Below the pieces are notes generated by a model. It did not search any database and had not been told where the DNA came from. It worked only from the letters and a program-made list of their open reading frames with translations. From Collinsella aerofaciens (lineage in GTDB: Bacteria > Actinomycetota > Coriobacteriia > Coriobacteriales > Coriobacteriaceae): a stretch of DNA of 24,171 nucleotides. Where the stretch lies: the NCBI RefSeq assembly GCF_028206795.1, contig NZ_JAQLFJ010000021.1, forward strand, positions 1-24,171, read 5' to 3'. Both the position numbers and the translations under genes were made by a program. Below are positions 6,740-14,482 of this stretch, piece by piece. Numbering within the stretch: the first letter of the stretch is position 1; every line of letters starts with the position of its first letter.

Positions 6740-8179
6740 CTAGTCCAGACGACGGGTCTGCGCCACGTGCTTATACCAGTATGCGCTTGCCTTGGGCGTG
6801 CGCTTCTGGGTTTCAAAGTCAACGTAGAAGAAGCCGTAACGCTTGTTGTAGCCATTGGTCCAGGAGAACTGATCCTGCAGGCTCCACAGGAAGTAGCCGC
6901 CCACGTTGACACCCACCTCCATGGCCTTGAGCAGCCAGCGCAGGTGCTGCTCGATGTAGTCGATGCGCGGTTGGTCGTCCACAAAACCGTCCTTGTAGGG
7001 GTCCTTGTAGCCCATGCCGTTCTCGGTGATGAAGATCTGCTTGTAGTTGGGGTAGCGCTGCTTAATGTAGACGAGCAGATCGAACAGACCCTCGGGATAG
7101 ATGATCCAGTCCCAGTCGGTGGTGGGGATGCCGGGCTTGTTCACGTGCTCGCCAATGCCCTTGACGCGCCAGCGGCCGGTGCCCTTCTCGCCCGTACCGT
7201 TGTGGTGCAGGTCGTTCTCGCCATCGTAAGCCTTCAAGAAACGGCACTGGTAGTTGTTAACGCCCAGGTAGTCGTTGTAGAGCGCGGCCTCGCGCATGAT
7301 TTCCAGATCCTCGTCTAGAATCTCGATGGTGCCGCCCGAGACGGCGGCCAGGCGGTTGGCGCACTCGAGGGTGTCGGGCGCGTAGTCGCCGCGGAACGTC
7401 GCGTCGAGCAAGAACTGGTTTTGCAGCACGTGCTCGTTGTTGGCGGCTTTGATATCGGCGGGGTCGTTCTCGTTGAGCGGGTACTTAAACTCCAGCGACT
7501 GGATGACGCCGATCTTGCCCTTAAAACCGCCGTTGTGGAAGGCCAGCACGGCCTTGGCGTGGGCGAGCATCATGTTGTGCTCGCACTGGAAGGCCTCGGC
7601 AAGATGCGCCTTGACGCCACCGGGGAAGGTGCCCTCGATGTAGGTGTTGGAGGCGTCGGCCCAGATCTCGTTAAAGGTGAACCAGTAGGTCACCTGGTCG
7701 GCGTACTCCTTAAAGCAGAAGGTGGCAAAGTCCACAAAGGCGTCGATGGTTTCGCGGTTGAGGAAGTCGCCCTTCTCAAAGAGGGGAAGCGGCGTGTCAA
7801 AGTGATGCAGCGTGACGAACGGCTCAACATGGTGCTTATGGCACTCGGCGAAGAGGTCGTGGTAGAACTGGACACCCTCGGGGTTGATCTCACCGGTGCC
7901 GTTGGGGAAGATGCGGCTCCAGGCAATGGAGAGGCGAATGCCGTTGATACCGAACTCCTCGCACAGCTCCAAGTCGACGGGGTACTGGTTGTAGAAGTCG
8001 GAGGCGGGATCGGGGGAGAAGCGCCCCTGGGCCTCCAGGAAGTCGTCCCAGGCAACCTTGCCCTTACCGTGAGTGCGGGTCTCGCCCTCTACCTGGTAGG
8101 CAGCAGTGGCGCCGCCAAAGACAAAGTCCTCGGGAAACTGCGCGGGCGGGTTGGTGACGCTAGCAGGGTTAACGGACAT
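6740..8179 (-). CDS. lacG: 6-phospho-beta-galactosidase, GH1 (cassette 2)
   Basis: Paralogue of the gene at 1843-3264 and the closer match to classical LacG. It cleaves lactose-6-phosphate into galactose-6-phosphate and glucose in the cytosol. The 479 residues keep acid/base Glu171 (TFNE), nucleophile Glu386 (ITENG), the usual TLHHFDTP strand, and the phosphate-binding segment FSWTNGYNKRY with the galactoside-selecting Trp. Its N-terminus is a few residues longer than in cassette 1 (SVNPASVTNPPAQ). It is second in an operon with EIICB, 70 bp downstream, with a perfect 11-bp hairpin in the gap. The two LacG proteins share long identical stretches, so duplication is likely. Confidence 0.92.
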   Translation of the reverse strand: MSVNPASVTNPPAQFPEDFVFGGATAAYQVEGETRTHGKGKVAWDDFLEAQGRFSPDPASDFYNQYPVDLELCEEFGINGIRLSIAWSRIFPNGTGEINPEGVQFYHDLFAECHKHHVEPFVTLHHFDTPLPLFEKGDFLNRETIDAFVDFATFCFKEYADQVTYWFTFNEIWADASNTYIEGTFPGGVKAHLAEAFQCEHNMMLAHAKAVLAFHNGGFKGKIGVIQSLEFKYPLNENDPADIKAANNEHVLQNQFLLDATFRGDYAPDTLECANRLAAVSGGTIEILDEDLEIMREAALYNDYLGVNNYQCRFLKAYDGENDLHHNGTGEKGTGRWRVKGIGEHVNKPGIPTTDWDWIIYPEGLFDLLVYIKQRYPNYKQIFITENGMGYKDPYKDGFVDDQPRIDYIEQHLRWLLKAMEVGVNVGGYFLWSLQDQFSWTNGYNKRYGFFYVDFETQKRTPKASAYWYKHVAQTRRLD

Positions 8180-8206
8180 GATGAAATATCCAATCGTCTA
8201 AATCGA

Positions 8207-8240
8207 AGGGCCAGCCGGCTGTTGATGGTCGGCTGGCCCT
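8207..8240. other. Intercistronic hairpin between lacE and lacG, cassette 2
   Basis: A perfect 11-bp stem (AGGGCCAGCCG 8207-8217, CGGCTGGCCCT 8230-8240) with a 12-base loop fills the 70-bp gap. On the minus strand the tail (TCGATTTAG) is not a T-run. It could protect the upstream lacE message from 3' decay or partly terminate, lowering lacG relative to lacE. Confidence 0.6.
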
Positions 8241-8249
8241 GAGCGTTAC

Positions 8250-10016
8250 TTACTTCGAAAGCTGCTCGGAGACGAAGGCGAGAGATTTGTCGCCGTTCTG
8301 GGAGAGCTCGATGTACTGCTTGCCACGGCAGGCGACGCACTTGTTGCCCACGCGCTCGCAGTCCTTCTGCAGGTCGGCCAGGTAGCTGGCGGCTTGCGGG
8401 GCCAGGACGACCAGGTCAAAGTCGGGGAGCATGTCCACGTGGTTGCCATATGCCTCGGCAGCGGTCTCAAGATTGATGCCGCGCTCCTTGGCAGCCTTGG
8501 CAAGTGCGTTGGCGAGCAGGCCCGAGGTACCGCCACCCTGGCAGAGCACGAGCACGCGCTTGCCGTTGAGGTCGCTGGCGGCTGTAGCTTCTGTGGTGGC
8601 AGCGGCGGGGGCGTCGGACTTCACGGCCTCGGCAGCAGCGCCGGCGGCAACGCTCTTGGCGTCGGCCTTGCCCTGGAAGGCATCGTTGAGCTTGGCGGCC
8701 TTCTCGGCGTTCTTGGCGGCGAGCTCCTCCTGGGAGATCTCGGCCTCCTCGGCGCACTTCTGGGCGTCATAGGCACGGAAGAACGGATAGTACAGGGCAA
8801 AGTCGACGACCAGGATGATGGCGAGCATCACAAAGGCGAGCGGCTGGAAGCCCAGGCCCATGATGGTGCCGATGGGGCCGGGGACGGTCCAAGGCAGGGT
8901 GTACATAAAGCCGTTCATGCCCAAGAAGTCGATAAAGATCTTGAGGATCCAGATGTTGGCGATCGGGGCAAAGACAAACGGGACAAAGAAGACGGGGTTG
9001 AGCACGATGGGCGCAGCGAACAGCAGCGGTTCGTTGACAGCGAAGCAGACGGGGACGATGGCGGCCTTACCGACGGCGCGCATCTCCTGAGACTTGGCCA
9101 GGAAGCAGAACATAAAGACCAGGACGAGCGTGGCGCCGGTGCCGCCCATGCAGACGACGAAGTACTGGGCACCCTGGGTCAGGACAGCGGAAGCGTGCTG
9201 ACCGGCCTGGAACGCAGCCAGGTTGTCGGTCATATTGGCAACGAGAGCGGCAGCGATGGCGGGCTCGACGATCGAGGGGCCGTGGACGCCGACGAACCAG
9301 AACAGGCTCATGGCGCCGTAGATCACAGCGAGGCCGATGTAGCCGTCGGCAGCGGTGAACAGGGGCTGGAACACCTGGATGACGCCCTGGGCAAAGCAGA
9401 AGCCAAAAGCAGCGCGGAAGGCGATGTCAAAGACCCAAAAGACGGTGATGCAGACGGAGAAGGGGATGATGTCCTTAAAGGTCTGCGAGATGTTGGGCGG
9501 AACCTGCTCGGGCATCTTGACGGTGATGTTGCGCTTAATGAAGAACTTGTAGATGATGCCGGTCACAAACGCAGCGATGAAGGCGGTCAGCAGGCCCTTG
9601 GAACCAAGGTAGGTGGTGTTGAAGCCGCTGGCAGTGTCCGTGGCGATCGTGTCGCTCGAAAGGAGCAAGAAGCCGATGATGGCCGCGCACATGCACGAGA
9701 TGAAGTTGATCTGGTTGTTCTTGGGCAGATCGCGGTTCTGAGCGTCGGCGAAGTGCTTGGCTGTGGTGGCAGCGCAGGCGATGGCCAGGATACCCATGGA
9801 GTAGTTGTAGCACTTCCACAGGGCGTTGTTGATGTCATCGGGCCAGTAGAAACCCCAGATGTTGGGAACCGAGGCTACCAGGCAGAAGATGGACGAGAAG
9901 ATGATGATGGGGATGACGGAGATAAAGCCGTCGCGAATCGCCTTGAGGTACTTGTTGCGGGCGATCGCGTTGAAAAAGGGCTGGCCCTTTTCGATGATGG
10001 CGATGAGTTGCTCCAT
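8250..10016 (-). CDS. lacE: PTS lactose-specific EIICB component (cassette 2)
   Basis: Membrane lactose permease and phosphotransferase, 588 residues. The EIIC domain occupies about residues 1-430 (GVHGPSIVEP, NEPLLFAAP). A charged then Ala-rich linker follows. The EIIB domain has phosphorylated Cys492 in VLVLCQGGGTSGLLANAL, very close to the classical LacE sequence. There is no fused EIIA; the nearest is LacF at 11593. Translation starts at an ATG preceded by AGGAGC. The divergent LacI gene and the operators between them indicate repression in the absence of sugar. Of the two EIICBs, this one is the better candidate for the true lactose transporter. Confidence 0.93.
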   Translation of the reverse strand: MEQLIAIIEKGQPFFNAIARNKYLKAIRDGFISVIPIIIFSSIFCLVASVPNIWGFYWPDDINNALWKCYNYSMGILAIACAATTAKHFADAQNRDLPKNNQINFISCMCAAIIGFLLLSSDTIATDTASGFNTTYLGSKGLLTAFIAAFVTGIIYKFFIKRNITVKMPEQVPPNISQTFKDIIPFSVCITVFWVFDIAFRAAFGFCFAQGVIQVFQPLFTAADGYIGLAVIYGAMSLFWFVGVHGPSIVEPAIAAALVANMTDNLAAFQAGQHASAVLTQGAQYFVVCMGGTGATLVLVFMFCFLAKSQEMRAVGKAAIVPVCFAVNEPLLFAAPIVLNPVFFVPFVFAPIANIWILKIFIDFLGMNGFMYTLPWTVPGPIGTIMGLGFQPLAFVMLAIILVVDFALYYPFFRAYDAQKCAEEAEISQEELAAKNAEKAAKLNDAFQGKADAKSVAAGAAAEAVKSDAPAAATTEATAASDLNGKRVLVLCQGGGTSGLLANALAKAAKERGINLETAAEAYGNHVDMLPDFDLVVLAPQAASYLADLQKDCERVGNKCVACRGKQYIELSQNGDKSLAFVSEQLSK

Positions 10017-10078
10017 GCAATGCTCCTAAGAGTCGGTGGGTTAGCAACGATGGTAGCTTTTGGCGTTCGGTTGCCAAA

Positions 10079-10094
10079 ATGTTGACGTTGCCAT
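10079..10094. promoter_or_regulatory. LacI-family operator near lacE, cassette 2
   Basis: ATGTTGACGTTGCCAT fits ATGnnnACGTnnnCAT and extends to AAAATG...CATTTT (10076-10097), with 8 of 11 symmetric pairs. It begins about 60 bp upstream of the lacE ATG, where a promoter should lie. A separate perfect inverted repeat (TTTTGGC/GCCAAAA, 10058-10079) abuts it. Confidence 0.75.
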
Positions 10095-10198
10095 TTTGCG
10101 ACACAAAAAAAGACGCGAACCGGTGGTTCCTGTGCCTGCGAACCGTCGATTCCTTGCGCGTAAACGTTTGAGCCGCCCGGTGGCTCTGTGTTTGCACA

Positions 10199-10214
10199 AT
10201 GGCAACGTTAACAT
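10199..10214. promoter_or_regulatory. LacI-family operator, centre of cassette 2 divergent region
   Basis: ATGGCAACGTTAACAT fits the consensus. Its left half matches one half of the lacE-proximal operator (ATGGCAAC). Its right half (ATGTTAAC on the other strand) is identical to the half-site of the gal operators. The centre is 120 bp from the lacE-proximal site, so looping is possible. Confidence 0.75.
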
Positions 10215-10343
10215 TTGGGCGCCAAAAGCCGTTTGGGGAAGCAAAAATGTCGGTGAACGGTAGGTTTTGGGTGGTGAGCGTATGGTGGGGGAGGCGTTGG
10301 ATATACTTGAAGACGTTTCATTTGACTGCGCAGGATGCCACTA

Positions 10344-10359
10344 ATGGCATCGTTGACAT
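10344..10359. promoter_or_regulatory. Putative LacI operator in the regulator's own leader
   Basis: ATGGCATCGTTGACAT differs from the consensus by one central base. It ends 14 bp before the lacI ATG, so repressor here would block its own transcript or translation. A perfect 7-bp inverted repeat (GATGCCA/TGGCATC, 10334-10351) overlaps it. The rest of the 10017-10373 region shows a possible -10 (TATACT, 10302-10307) and no gene. Confidence 0.5.
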
Positions 10360-10373
10360 AGAAAGATCGACCT

Positions 10374-11378
10374 ATGGCCGCTGTTAAAAAATCGGTTTCC
10401 GTTAAGGACGTGGCGCGTCTCGCGGGCGTCTCGGAGCAGACAGTCTCGCGTACGGTGCACGATTCGCCCAGCGTGCGCCCCGAGACCAAGGAGCGCGTGC
10501 GTGCCGCCATGCGCGAGCTGGGGTATCGCCCCAATTTTGCCGGTCGATCGCTGCGCCGCGGCAAGTTTAAGACCGTCGGCGTCGCCATGTTCAACATTAC
10601 CGGTACCGGCAACCTCGACCGTATGGAGGGCTTTGCTGCCGCCGCCGATAAGCACGGCTACGCCATTACCCTCACGAAAGTAGATGGGCATCCGTATACC
10701 CTCGAGAGCGCATCGTCGCGCATGAGCGCGCTGCCGGTGGATGGTATGGTTGTGATCATGAATCGCATGCCGGCGGACTTTGGCACCTTCGAGCCACTGC
10801 CCGGCATGCAGACAGTGCTCGTTACGATGTTGGAGCACCCGCTCTGTTCAACGGTCGATAACGACCAGTTCGATTGCTCGCGCCGGGTTGTCGAGTACTT
10901 GCTGGGGCAGGGGCACAAGACCGTGCACTTTATCTCGTGTCCCGAGCGCTCGCTTTCGGGCATGCAGCGCGAGGAAGGCTGGCGCGAGACATTGCGCGCA
11001 CATGGTGTTGAGCTGCCGCGACTCATCCGTGGCGATTGGACGGCGCAGAGCGGATATGCCGCAGGCCAGGCTCTGGCGGACGATCCGACCTGTACTGCCA
11101 TCTATGCCTCCAACGACGCCATGGCCTACGGCTGCATTCGCGGGCTCGAGTCGCGCGGAAGGCGTGTGCCCGAGGACGTGAGCGTGGTGGGTGTTGATGA
11201 CAGCCTGGGCGATATCGTGCCCGATCGTCGCCTGGCCACCGTGCGCTTTGACAACAAGCGTGTCGGCATGTGGGCAGTCGATAAGATCGCCGGTGCCGAT
11301 GGGGGTGCGTCTGGCGTGGAACACATGCTGATTCCTGGTGTGCTCGTAGAGGGCGATACGGTGCGCGATTTGCGTTAG
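10374..11378 (+). CDS. LacI-family transcriptional regulator (cassette 2)
   Basis: Repressor of 334 residues, paralogous to those at 5404 and 21750. Helix-turn-helix VSVKDVARLAGVSEQTVSRT is followed by the hinge AGRSLRRG and an effector-binding domain. Shared landmarks with the paralogues include LPVDGM, a GDW..QSGYAAG segment and VPEDVSVVGVDD. The recognition helix begins Glu-Gln, against Leu-Lys and Gln-Gln in the others, suggesting tuned operator choice. Divergent from lacE, it probably represses that operon and, through the leader operator, itself. The ribosome site is weak (AGAAAGA). The effector is not deducible from sequence. Confidence 0.9.
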   Translation: MAAVKKSVSVKDVARLAGVSEQTVSRTVHDSPSVRPETKERVRAAMRELGYRPNFAGRSLRRGKFKTVGVAMFNITGTGNLDRMEGFAAAADKHGYAITLTKVDGHPYTLESASSRMSALPVDGMVVIMNRMPADFGTFEPLPGMQTVLVTMLEHPLCSTVDNDQFDCSRRVVEYLLGQGHKTVHFISCPERSLSGMQREEGWRETLRAHGVELPRLIRGDWTAQSGYAAGQALADDPTCTAIYASNDAMAYGCIRGLESRGRRVPEDVSVVGVDDSLGDIVPDRRLATVRFDNKRVGMWAVDKIAGADGGASGVEHMLIPGVLVEGDTVRDLR

Positions 11379-11429
11379 GGCGCGGTCCTGTTTGGGTTTC
11401 CGTTAATCATGTTTGATATTGTTCGAAAT

Positions 11430-11467
11430 GGTTTGTAAACCGTTCACGGGCGAAAATTGACCGTTCA
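11430..11467. promoter_or_regulatory. Regulatory boxes upstream of lacF
   Basis: ACCGTTCA occurs twice, at 11439-11446 and 11460-11467, spaced 21 bp (two turns). The first overlaps a near-palindrome, GGTTTGTAAACC (11430-11441). The second overlaps the predicted -35. The reverse form TGAACGGT also occurs upstream of two lacI genes in this window. The binding protein is unknown. Confidence 0.5.
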
Positions 11468-11484
11468 TAGCTTGAAATTATGTT
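11457..11484 (+). promoter_or_regulatory. Promoter of lacF
   Basis: TTGACC (-35, 11457-11462) and TATGTT (-10, 11479-11484) are separated by 16 bp. This leaves a leader of about 100 bases before the lacF ATG. I see no riboswitch-like structure in it. Confidence 0.55.
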
Positions 11485-11592
11485 TTGCGTTGTTCTTTTT
11501 TGTTTGAATGTTAATGTTTCTGCCATACAGAACGCAGCGCGTATGCCCGGACGCGATGCTCTCCATTGGTTCATATGTGAAAGGAACGCAAT

Positions 11593-11931
11593 ATGGCAAC
11601 CAAAGAAGAAATCTCGATGGTTGGATTCGAGATCGTCGCATACGCAGGTGACGCCCAGACCGATCTGCTTGCAGCGCTCGATGCTGCTCGCGAGGGTGAT
11701 TTTGAGAAGGCCGAGCAGCTGCACAAGGATGCCAGCGATGCGCTCATCGGTGCCCACGACACGCAGACCAAGCTGCTTTCGCAGGAGGCCGGCGGTGGCG
11801 AGATGGAGATGACCTTCATCATGGCTCACGCTCAGGACACTCTCATGACCACTATGATCCTGGAGAAGCAGACCCGCTTTACCATCGATGCCTACAAGCG
11901 CATCGCCGAGCTCGAGGCCAAGCTCGCCTAA
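11593..11931 (+). CDS. lacF: PTS lactose-specific EIIA component
   Basis: Cytosolic phosphocarrier that accepts phosphate from HPr and passes it to the EIIB cysteine of LacE. The 112-residue protein is all-helical EIIA-lactose in type, beginning with the family signature GFEIVAYAGDA. The phosphorylated histidine is His79 in MAHAQDTLMTT, equivalent to His78 of classical LacF, with the metal-binding Asp82 kept. Family members usually have HGQDH here; this one has HAQDT. AAAGGAA precedes the ATG. It is the only EIIA in the window, so it probably serves both EIICBs. It has its own promoter and terminator and is therefore monocistronic. Confidence 0.95.
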   Translation: MATKEEISMVGFEIVAYAGDAQTDLLAALDAAREGDFEKAEQLHKDASDALIGAHDTQTKLLSQEAGGGEMEMTFIMAHAQDTLMTTMILEKQTRFTIDAYKRIAELEAKLA

Positions 11932-11958
11932 CGAGCCCGCACAACCAAGCCCCCTTCC

Positions 11959-11991
11959 AAAAGCCCTGCCGCACCCCGCGGCAGGGCTTTT
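11959..11991 (+). terminator. Intrinsic terminator after lacF
   Basis: A perfect 14-bp stem (AAAAGCCCTGCCGC, 11959-11972; complement 11978-11991) with a 5-base loop ends in TTTT. The A-rich 5' side makes it potentially bidirectional. Confidence 0.93.
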
Positions 11992-12005
11992 CATGTTCCC
12001 CTTTC

Positions 12006-12076
12006 TAAGTTGCGGTGAAATAGGGACTGAAAGGGGGCTAGCAGGCATAAAACAGTCCCTATTTCACCGCAACTTA
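12006..12076. repeat. Inverted repeat with perfect 24-bp arms
   Basis: Arms at 12006-12029 and 12053-12076 are exact reverse complements, containing TTGCGGTGAAATAGGGACTG. They flank a 23-bp centre. The element lies just past the lacF terminator and before the membrane protein. It does not resemble a terminator (no T-run) and contains no gene. The look is that of a non-autonomous palindromic repeat, and I would expect other copies in the genome. Confidence 0.75.
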
Positions 12077-12151
12077 TTGGGTGCTGTTGGACATTTTGCT
12101 TCGTGGGTATACTTCCATCCGCAATACACGCCGGACTGAGGAGGTATCCAA

Positions 12152-13153
12152 ATGCCGGACAACGGATCGATTCAAAAGAAGGGTGCGCACGAGATGTCCC
12201 ACGGGCGCCCCGTTCAAATTACCGAGCATACGACGGTGACGGAGCTGCAGCCCAGCCTGTCCGATGTCGTGTGCGCAAACAAAAAGTTGCAGATCGGGTT
12301 CATCATCGCGCTCGTGGTGTTGGCGCTTCTGTCGGGCTTTGTCGCCCGTCCGCATTATGCCGACACCAAGACCTGGGACTCAACTATCGAGGTCATCGAT
12401 CAAAAGAAGGGCAATGTGTTGGCGCTCACGACGTCGTGCGTGGCGCTGTCTGCGGGCATCACAGCACTGCCGGGCGACACGGGAACGCCGGTCGCCGAGC
12501 AGCTCGCACAGCTCTCGGGCAACTTAGGCATTGTGCTTGCCGTACTGTACCTCGAGAAATATCTGCTTACTATATTGTGGTCGGTCGGGCTGGGCATCCT
12601 GATCCCGTTCTCGCTCGTACTCTTCGCGGTGTCCCTTGGCATTCATGGCCGCTGGAGTACTAGCGCCGTCCTTCGCCGTGTGGCGACGCGCGTGCTGGTG
12701 GTTGCCATGATCGGCATGGCGTTGGTGCCTGCGAGCGTGTGGGTATCGCAAAAGGTCGACGAGACGTACCAGGTGAGTATCGAGCAGGCCGAGCAAAAGG
12801 CGACAAGCGCGGCTGAGGCGAGCTCGTCAAAGAGCGAAAAGAAATCTGAAGCCAAAACAGACAAAAACGTGCTTGAGCAACTGACCGAAGGCGCTTCGAG
12901 TCTACTGACTTCGGTGACCGATAGCGCCAAGTCGATGACCGACGAGGTCGTGCAGCAGGTGACCGATCTGATCGAAGGCGTCATCGTGATGATTGTGACC
13001 TCGTGCGTGATTCCGTTGCTGGTGCTCGCTGCATTCTTGTGGCTTGGGCACACGCTGCTGGGGATTGATATTTCCGGCCCCACGAACTATCTGACGGGCC
13101 GTTTTCTGAGTGCTCCGTCCAAGCACGCCAAGAAGAGCGGGCAGGCTGAGTGA
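12152..13153 (+). CDS. Multi-spanning membrane protein of unknown function
   Basis: I do not recognise this 333-residue protein. A hydrophilic N-terminus (1-45) precedes a clear membrane segment (about 46-66), a moderately hydrophobic stretch (88-106), a long hydrophobic region that could span twice (about 122-165), another segment (177-198) and a last one (about 277-303). Between the last two lies a charged, Ser/Lys/Glu-rich region (200-245), then an amphipathic stretch rich in Thr, Ser and Val. The C-terminus is basic (KHAKKSG). AGGAGG precedes the ATG at good spacing. A weak promoter (TTGGAC, TATACT, 15-bp gap) lies at 12087-12113. It is bounded by terminators on both sides, so it is transcribed separately from the lac genes. 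Confidence 0.75.
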   Translation: MPDNGSIQKKGAHEMSHGRPVQITEHTTVTELQPSLSDVVCANKKLQIGFIIALVVLALLSGFVARPHYADTKTWDSTIEVIDQKKGNVLALTTSCVALSAGITALPGDTGTPVAEQLAQLSGNLGIVLAVLYLEKYLLTILWSVGLGILIPFSLVLFAVSLGIHGRWSTSAVLRRVATRVLVVAMIGMALVPASVWVSQKVDETYQVSIEQAEQKATSAAEASSSKSEKKSEAKTDKNVLEQLTEGASSLLTSVTDSAKSMTDEVVQQVTDLIEGVIVMIVTSCVIPLLVLAAFLWLGHTLLGIDISGPTNYLTGRFLSAPSKHAKKSGQAE

Positions 13154-13188
13154 TCAACAAAGCGAGTTTTGGAAGATCAAACCGTAAG

Positions 13189-13225
13189 AAGGGCGGCCGA
13201 GATGCGTTCTCGGTCGCCCTTTTTT
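13189..13225 (+). terminator. Intrinsic terminator after the membrane protein
   Basis: A 14-bp stem (13189-13202 with 13208-13221, one G-T pair) and a 5-base loop (TGCGT) are followed by a run of T. It isolates the membrane-protein gene from lacA. Confidence 0.92.
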
Positions 13226-13290
13226 GTTGAGTGCGTGACCGCTCACACCTCCGTCAGACCCAAACGGTCGGCAAACACCCGCGAATGGTA

Positions 13291-13366
13291 TTTGTTCAAA
13301 AAAGAACAAAGATAAACAAATAGTTGTTGCAGTTGTTGTTCGAATGTGTTCAAATAAACATGAACA
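13291..13366. promoter_or_regulatory. Paired GTTC/GAAC palindromes upstream of lacA
   Basis: TTTGTTC-6-GAACAAA (13291-13310) and TGTTC-10-GAACA (13347-13366) lie in an AT-rich leader upstream of lacAB. TGAACAGT (13361-13368) is one base from the TGAACGGT found upstream of lacF. TTGTTCGAA (13338 onward) also resembles a stretch before lacF. A shared regulator of lacF and lacAB not encoded here is possible; family unknown. I could not place the promoter with confidence. The remainder of 13154-13460 holds only the preceding terminator. Confidence 0.5.
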
Positions 13367-13460
13367 GTGAAGAACCGCACATTCAGATGCCCGGACCTGA
13401 ACGCGATTCAACACTTCCAAACAGAAACTACGCACCTGCGTATCTCTCAAGGAGGATGTC

Positions 13461-13889
13461 ATGAGGGTTGTAATCGCTTCCGATGCCGACGGTATGTCGA
13501 TGAAGGAGTCCATCAAGGAGATGCTCATCGCCGACGGTCACGAGGTCGTCGACTATTCCGAGACCCCTGCCGCGGACTTTGTCGATTCCGCGACCGCCGT
13601 CGCCAAGGACCTGCTGGAGCACAAGGATTCCCAGGGCTTTGCCTTCGATAAGTACGGCGTCGGCTCCTATATGGCCGCCGTCAAGATCAAGGGCATGGTC
13701 GTCGCCAACATTTCCGACGAGCGTTCCGCCTACATGACCCGCGAGCACAACGGTTCGCGCATGGTCACCATGGGCCCGGGCGTTGTGGGCACCGAGGTCG
13801 CCAAGAAGATCGCCCGCGAGTTCCTGCGCGCCCAGTACGCCGGCGGCCGTCACCAGATCCGTGTCGACATGCTCAACAAGATGGCCTAA
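13461..13889 (+). CDS. lacA: Galactose-6-phosphate isomerase subunit LacA
   Basis: With LacB it interconverts galactose-6-phosphate and tagatose-6-phosphate in the cytosol, the second step of the tagatose-6-phosphate pathway. The 142 residues are nearly the usual 141 and contain hallmark segments KIKGMVVANISDERSAYMTR, GGRHQIRVDML and NKM at the C-terminus. Like other LacA chains it belongs to the RpiB/LacAB family but lacks the active-site cysteine carried by LacB (DKYGVGSYM at that place). A perfect AGGAGG site lies just before the ATG. lacB follows after 63 bp, and the pair should form a heteromer. Confidence 0.95.
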   Translation: MRVVIASDADGMSMKESIKEMLIADGHEVVDYSETPAADFVDSATAVAKDLLEHKDSQGFAFDKYGVGSYMAAVKIKGMVVANISDERSAYMTREHNGSRMVTMGPGVVGTEVAKKIAREFLRAQYAGGRHQIRVDMLNKMA

Positions 13890-13952
13890 CGAGAGCCACC
13901 GAGAACTCGAACTTCTACCTCAACTTGTGAATTCAGACGAAAGGACGTTCTG

Positions 13953-14477
13953 ATGAAGAAGACCATCGCAATCGGTTGCGACCATATCGTTACGGACGAG
14001 AAGATCTATCTGGCCGACCGCCTGGAGCAGGCTGGCTACAAGGTGCTCGATTGCGGCACCTACAGCCACACCCGTACGCACTACCCCATCTACGGTAAGG
14101 CCGTGGGCGAGGCTGTTGCCAGCGGCAAGGCCGACTTTGGCGTGGCCCTTTGCGGCACCGGCATCGGCATCACCAACGCCGTCAACAAGGTTCCCGGCGC
14201 CCGCTGCGCCCTGGTCCGCGACATGACCTCTGCCCTGTATGCCCGTCGCGAGCTCAACGCCAACATCGTGGGCTTTGGCGGCAAGATCACCGGCGAGTTC
14301 CTGATGGCCGACATCATGCTTGCCTTCCTGGAGGAGCCCTACGAGAAGACCCCCGAGCACGATGCCCTGATCGCCAAGATCGATGCCTGCAATAAGGCCG
14401 ACGCCGAGGCTCAGGCTGACCCGCACTTCTTTGACGAGTTCCTCGAGAAGTGGGACCGCGGCGAATACCACGACTAA
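13953..14477 (+). CDS. lacB: Galactose-6-phosphate isomerase subunit LacB
   Basis: Catalytic partner of LacA. The 174-residue product begins with the family signature [13 protein letters not shown] and contains THYPIYG, the active-site cysteine segment [16 protein letters not shown], and [24 protein letters not shown]. All are diagnostic of LacB. The C-terminal tail is acidic and slightly long. AAAGGAC precedes the ATG. Five bases after the stop a 10-bp hairpin begins, the first part of a composite palindromic element that may end or attenuate the lacAB transcript. Confidence 0.95.
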   Translation: MKKTIAIGCDHIVTDEKIYLADRLEQAGYKVLDCGTYSHTRTHYPIYGKAVGEAVASGKADFGVALCGTGIGITNAVNKVPGARCALVRDMTSALYARRELNANIVGFGGKITGEFLMADIMLAFLEEPYEKTPEHDALIAKIDACNKADAEAQADPHFFDEFLEKWDRGEYHD

Positions 14478-14482
14478 GGGGT

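Noticed and set aside
8394..10085. Long open frame (563 codons) on the plus strand opposite lacE of cassette 2
   Set aside because: The same kind of antisense shadow, mirroring the codon pattern of a well-identified EIICB gene.
11430..11446. Catabolite-control (cre) site before lacF
   Set aside because: The stretch TGTAAACCGTTCA resembles a cre site but has one extra base at the centre, so it does not fit the spacing of the known consensus.
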